Assembly (NCBI RefSeq): GCF_027744825.2
Contig: NC_071334.1
Location: forward strand, 7,386,437-7,450,436
DNA length: 64,000 nucleotides
Direction: 5' to 3'
Source: Synchiropus splendidus
Taxonomy: Eukaryota > Chordata > Actinopteri > Syngnathiformes > Callionymidae
In this document: piece by piece, positions 59,043 through 64,000 of the stretch
Numbering within the stretch: the first letter of the stretch is position 1
How the letters are laid out: every line of letters begins with the position of its first letter
Program-made: the position numbers and the translations under genes
The notes under the pieces: generated by a model
The model's database searches: none
What the model was told of the DNA's origin: nothing
The model's input: the letters and a program-made list of their open reading frames with translations, nothing else

Positions 59043-59290
59043 AGGTCTTGGATCTGAAGACCTTCCACTGCGCAGCTGTAGAGCACGTCCTGACTGACTG
59101 CATCATGACTTGGAACTGCTCTGTCCTCAGGCACGGCGCCCTGGAGGGACTGGTACGCTACTCTGAGAGTACCATCCGAGTGTGCCTGCCATCTGTCAAG
59201 AACATCTCCCTCAGAGGAGAGGCCATGAGAGCCAGAGGATCATGAAGGACACCTCCCTCCACAACAGCTGCCTTCAGTGCCAAAGTCTGG
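59043..59290 (+). pseudogene. L2-like LINE ORF2 C-terminal fragment
   Basis: HVLTDCIMTWNCSVLRHGAL then a conserved pattern of EST-IRVCLPSVKNI and RRIMKDTSLHNS (after a frame shift) matches the C-terminal region of fish L2 elements (LTDSITVWY... IRAPLP... RILRDTSHP). No RT motifs here. Possibly a second insertion of the family at 57 kb. Confidence 0.55.
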
Positions 59291-60228
59291 ATAAAGACGA
59301 GGAAGTATCCCACCAAGGATGGAGAGACTGAGGAGCAGATTCTACCCTATCACAAACAAACCTCCTGAATGTGAAGGTGCACCTGAGGTAATGTGAGGTA
59401 TTTTGCTCTGCATCCGTCATCCTCCTGCCCACTCTGTCCTCCTATCTCTGTGTTAAATAATTACCTTCCTCTCCGGCTCATTGTTCTGCCATTTATCTCC
59501 TCCTCTCTTTATCTTTATGACGGCAGTGCAAATCAGGACCCACCATCTCAGTGGGCCCAAACTCTGAGTTCTTGCCAGGACCCAGCACACAGGGAAAACA
59601 AATCAGGCTCTGCTTCATCATAGTGATTGATTTGCTTGATGAAATGTATCAACTGTTTTCAGCAGAATATCAGAAATAAACAAGGAGATCGAGGATTACT
59701 GTTGGGCCGCCAGGCTTTCAAGGCGGGAGTGAACACGACACGTAACTGGGGGATTTCAAGTGAGAGTAACAAAGGTTGATGTCCACTTTACTTAGCCAAC
59801 ATGGAGGCAAACTATACATCTGATTGGTTCTAATGGTGATCTACTACCGGGCCTCGCTGACGGAATCGCTGATCGGTTTCAGAGGAGATTCTTCTGTGGA
59901 ACGATCCAGAAGTGTGGAAAAGAAATCAGAAGAGAAGCGATGTCATTTCTGAAGTTTGGGTTTTACTTTCCTCATCAAAAAATGTGTCATGCTTGGCATG
60001 TTGCCAGGAAAAGGATCATATAGTTTGCCAAATGTCAGTTCCCAGCCTCATCAGTCTCTGTGGGTCTCAGAACATGACAGAACTCCTGTACGCTACACTC
60101 ACTGGGGGGGAAGCGCTTTGCCTCCATCTAGTGGTAATTGCTTAAAATACACCTGGTTAATGAAAGCAACCCCACCTCCTGCTCTTCGGAGTGTGGGCTG
60201 AGGGTGCAGCAGCCGAAGTATCCAGACG
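59291..60228. other. Intergenic region, no feature recognised
   Basis: Only a CTCF-like/repeat word cctccatctagtggta at about 60121; no coding signature. Confidence 0.4.
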
Positions 60229-60321
60229 GACATGAGTACAGACATCAGGAAGGGAAACTCTAGAGGATGTTGAAGGGCAAGAAAAGCAGCGTCTGCTGCA
60301 GTAAATACGCTAAAGTAGCTT
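60229..60321. repeat. Left arm of a 1.8-kb-spanning inverted repeat
   Basis: ggacatgagtacagacatca, aaactctagagg and gcaagaaaagcagcgtctgc match the reverse complement of 61941-62035 over about 93 bp. Confidence 0.75.
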
Positions 60322-60660
60322 CAGTGGTTCTTTGTGGCCAGGACCCAGTTCCTTTGTCAGATCTCGCTGTGCGGACGTTGCAGTTGGTGATGTGGTCCGA
60401 CAGGGCAGTGCCAGATCCCTACACTTGTCAGAGTGGCTGGTGTGGATTTGGGCAAACAATTGTCTTTGAACTTTGAAGCAGATCGTACGACAGGGTTGAA
60501 TCATGTGCCCCCGTCCTCGGGCAGGCAGTCGAGACCTTGTTATTATGCGTATGTTTGTTGTATCCTCATGGTCACCCCAGCAGAAAACCTACTGGCACCA
60601 TGAGTGGTCACTCTCGCCATCCCCACCGTTCACTCTGAGAGCACTGCTGCAATACCCTGT

Positions 60661-60720
60661 ATCAGACCTGGGCAAAGTGTGGCCCGGGGGCCATATGTGG
60701 CCCTTTGCCTGTGTTTTTGC
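60661..60720. mobile_element. hAT-like element end
   Basis: cagacctgggcaaagtgtgg followed by cccgggggccatatgtggcc is the terminal sequence of a widespread vertebrate hAT class. The matching right end was not found. Confidence 0.4.
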
Positions 60721-61668
60721 AGCCTTCATGGACTCAGACTAAAACTATACAACTGATTTTTTTTATCCTGCTTCCGTTTTAGCCAGTACTGGTTCAACAG
60801 TAAACACAACACATTCATGACAAGATTTTTGTGTCTTCTTTTCATTTGCCATTTTAGTATTTAGCGTCAGGTCACTACACTCCAGAGTGTGCTGTTGTTA
60901 TTAGAGCTGCTGTTGAAGCTGTATGCGCTGACTGGTCCCTCAACCGGGTCTTTTTCGACAGTTGGCTCTGTTGCTGCCGTCCCAGGCCTGGGTCGCACAG
61001 CAGCTGAGAGTACAGCTATCCACAAGCCTTCACCTGGTTATACCTATAACAAAACCTGTTAAGAGGTAGAGCACACAGAAGTAACTCAATGCTACATGCC
61101 GTAACCACAGTTCTGTGAATGCGGGCAACGCCCTCTAACCACACCTCCCTCCAGCCCCAGAGTTGTTGGACTGCCAATAAGATGCAAGCTTTATATAAGG
61201 GGAGGCTACACTGGCCCCTGGTGTGCATTCAGGGAACCAGTGTTCGAATATGAAAGCTAGGGTTTATGAGGAGCATAGTTTTACATCAGAGAGAGATGAA
61301 AATATGGATGAGAAACAGTGAGTGGTTCTCACTGGTGGCAACACTATGCAACTGAGTACAGTACAGTACTGAACCATACTAGTACTGTGGAAAAGGAAGA
61401 AAGAGTGTCAGAGCTAAGTCATAAATGGCCCCATGAATAGGGATTTTGAACTGCTTTCTCTATATTCCTCCATCTTATTTTATTCACCCTCGCTTCCTTC
61501 CTTCCATCTGCCCTCCTTCCTCGTCTTTCAGAGGAAGCTGCTCAACATGCCGGGCCCTTCTCTTCCTCACCAAACTCTAATCAGATCAATTCTCTATTCC
61601 ATTCACAAGGACATAATAAGGTGATTATGTATGGACCCCGCGCAGCTCCTGCCCAAACTGGAGCCATT

Positions 61669-61689
61669 CACACACACACACACACACAC
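61669..61689. repeat. (CA)n microsatellite
   Basis: Ten CA units. Confidence 0.9.
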
Positions 61690-61940
61690 GCTCCTGGCCT
61701 GCGCTGATGAAAGTTGACGTTGCATTTCCCTAAAAAATTCTGTGGATGTCCTCCGTCAGAGGAAGCAAGCAACCTGCTGCGCCCTCCATTCATTTAGCTT
61801 GTCGCTTCTGATCAGTGTCAAGATAAAGGGAGGATGCGCAGACAGAGGAAGAGAGGAGGGAGGAAGGGGGTGCAAACCTGCCCCTTAAACTAGAAAACAC
61901 CAGGAGAACAGTTTGCAGCGATTCCCCCAAAGAATCTCTT

Positions 61941-62035
61941 AAGCTAGTTTAGCATACTTACTGCAGCAGACGCTGTTTTTCTTGCCCTTCACCAACCTCT
62001 AGAGTTTCTCTCCCTAATGTCTGTATTCATGTCCT
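61941..62035. repeat. Right arm of the 1.8-kb-spanning inverted repeat
   Basis: gcagcagacgctgtttttct, cctctagagtttctctccct and gtctgtattcatgtcc mirror 60229-60321. Confidence 0.75.
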
Positions 62036-62134
62036 GACAAAGCTGTTCTGTTCTGCAAATCTCATGAATATGAGTGTCACTTATTGCTGCCCTGTTTTTG
62101 TTTTGACTATTATCATTTAAAGATTCTGTTGTCT

Positions 62135-62345
62135 TTTCATCGTAACTGACAACCCAAAAGGTTGCGGGTCTGCTATGAACTTGGGTCCATTTTTCTCCTT
62201 GAGCTTACCTGGATCTCCTCCAGGCACTCCAGTTTCCTCCCACAAACATAGGTTACCAAATAGGTGTGTTTGACTGCTGACCTGCCCACAGTTGCGCATC
62301 TCTTGCTTGTTGTTGGAATAGACTCTCTGAAAATGAATAAAAATA
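62135..62345 (+). mobile_element. tRNA-derived fish SINE (most complete copy)
   Basis: In order: aaggttgcgggtctg (B-box region), ggcactccagtttcctccca, gtgtttgactgctgacctgc, a ggaatagactc block and the tail aaaatgaataaaaataaatc. Matches the tRNA-head/core/tail layout of the common fish SINE; the A-box end is lost and the body has small deletions. Confidence 0.7.
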
Positions 62346-63773
62346 AATCTCTAACGACAAAACTTTTTTACCCCTATTCCTTCCTTAATGGTCCATCTAA
62401 ACCCTCGATGTAGCTCTCAAAACCAAGTGTAGAAATAGGACACCCCTTAAATGCAGATACGCCCTCAGACAGTGGGGGCAGCATTATGCAATAGGAGAGT
62501 TTAGTCTGTCAATTCAGAAGTAGAAGAATGATACTGACAAAAGACTGCAAAATAAAAGTAAATGTCATGCAACAATGAGGTAAATAATCCATAAAATGGG
62601 CTATGATCATACAATGGTTATCATAACATACTGTATATCACTCCATTAGAAAGAAAATACTTACAGTTGTAGCTCGCTTTCTTCGCCGCTTTGGATGCCA
62701 TAGTTTTAGCTGAAAATATGCAAAACATAATGGGTAGTCTGGGTATTCCTCAATCCCAATGTAGGAGCCAGCAAATCTCAAAATTTGCTTTTGCCAAGGC
62801 TGCCTGGTTGTTTTCAGCATGATAGAATTATATTACCCCCAACTCCACCACCTCCCTCAGCCAAGTGACACCTTCAGTGTCCGGGGTAAAACAGGAAATT
62901 CCGACATCAATAACTAACTAAAAACAAGGGATGCAACTAGTTACAGTATTATTCTGATCTATTAATTTTCATAGTGTGTTTGCGGTCCCTTTGCTCTTGA
63001 CTTCATATGAACTGAGTTTTATATTTCTCAAAAGTACAACAGCAACACTAAAGAAAAATGATTAATTTTAGAATTTCAATTATTAAATTGGGGGGAGAGA
63101 GTTGTATGTCCATTTTCTTTTTTTAGACAATACGAATATTTGTCTCCTGTGCGATAAACAAGTGGCTTTTGAATTATGTAGGTTGGAATTTAAGTATTCG
63201 GATGTTATTGTTCCAACTCCTAGGTTTGTATTGTACGAAATTATCGTGAAACAAAACGTTGGGAGAAAAAAAAGCTACAAGGGAGGAAAAAGCAGCGCGC
63301 GTGCAGCTTTTAATGTGAAACCGATGAATTATTCATGTTTTTTAAGTGTTTAGCTAACTCAAAAAAGACACACCAAAGTACAGACAGGACAGCTTTCAAG
63401 TGCACATGACTTAAGGCTACATATGAACTCAATGAAGGAGACTGAAAGCAGAGATTTGGATTCGTGAACCAGCTCAGCTCGGGTGAGTATCAAATGGAAC
63501 CGGCCGCTTCGAGTTCCACACAGTCAGGTGGATTGAAAATGATACGATTCCCTCGACCTCCCACCATCAACTTAATACAACAAGTCAGTTAAGACGCAGG
63601 GAAAAATAGTGAGGGAGGTCCGCTGCACTCGCGCAAACGCTACTCTATAGAAGCGCGGCTCCCTCTAGTGGCTGTTTGTGGGGACTGCAGTTTGCGCATG
63701 AACTTTGTGGCACCCGCATCTCCACCAACCCGTAAGATCTTGTCATGAGAAGAGGCGTGCCGTGTTGGTTTCT
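62346..63773. other. Intergenic region, no gene recognised
   Basis: AT-rich; contains ctccctctagtggctg at 63660-63675, a near-CTCF/repeat word. Short open frames only. Confidence 0.4.
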
Positions 63774-64000
63774 ATGATTTATTTGAGTCACAACAGTTCA
63801 CAGGTAGCACACGTGGATTTCTGCCTAATGGAAAACCCGCTCCGGTGTCTATATATTGACACATACATCGTCAGTCGCTACGGCAATCACATTAGGACAC
63901 AATACAATACAATTCTCACTACAGAGCTCGTCGAGGGAATTCAGAGCGAAGCCGGCCAAGTTTACAACGAAGCATCAGATGAATTTATTGATGACGGCCT
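63774..64000 (+). CDS. Unrecognised open frame running off the right edge (hypothetical)
   Basis: Open from an ATG at 63774 (second in-frame ATG 63828) to the window end, 75 codons without a stop. The second ATG begins MENPLRCLYIDTYIVSRYGN; the last codons read EASDEFIDDG. No family is recognised. Moderately even amino-acid mix and no repeat homology seen in the window. Could equally be chance: the - strand has AATAAA at 63778-63783, compatible with the 3' end of a - strand gene instead. Confidence 0.25.
   Translation, partial: MIYLSHNSSQVAHVDFCLMENPLRCLYIDTYIVSRYGNHIRTQYNTILTTELVEGIQSEAGQVYNEASDEFIDDG

Overview
This is vertebrate nuclear DNA, almost certainly from a ray-finned (teleost) fish. 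Coding sequence is sparse and split into short exons with GT-AG junctions. Introns and spacers carry SINE fragments with the GGTTTCCTCCCACA core, L2/CR1-like LINE pieces, hAT-type MITEs and long TA, TG and CTAT microsatellites. There is no operon, ribosome binding site or CRISPR structure.

Left third (1-25.0 kb, + strand): eleven exons of a mu-1 subunit of the AP-1 clathrin adaptor, the gene AP1M. They are contiguous in reading frame from residue 15 (by family alignment) to the stop codon at 24607-24609, followed by a 3' UTR with AATAAA at 24989. Together they encode 407 residues. The first coding exon (about 14 residues in the family) and the promoter are not in the window and must lie to the left. 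The protein fits a fish ap1m paralogue, and I favour ap1m3 over ap1m1 or ap1m2.

Middle (25.0-29.7 kb): a short spacer, then a single-exon gene on the - strand for a four-span membrane protein that I recognise as TMEM125. The two genes are convergent.

Right half (29.7-64 kb): no confident gene. It holds many degenerate transposons, including a hAT MITE with a perfect 8-bp target-site duplication, a hAT relic with an eroded BED-finger N-terminus, and LINE reverse-transcriptase scraps. It also holds inverted-repeat pairs and a 28-bp minisatellite with higher-order structure. Two GC/CpG-rich patches (about 35.2 and 46.2 kb) could be promoters or untranslated first exons. An open frame runs off the right edge.

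The two genes have no obvious shared pathway. AP-1 mu selects cargo with tyrosine-based sorting signals at the trans-Golgi and endosomes, while TMEM125 is a poorly characterised membrane protein. No novel multi-gene system is evident. The noteworthy material is paralogue and synteny history plus the repeat structures.
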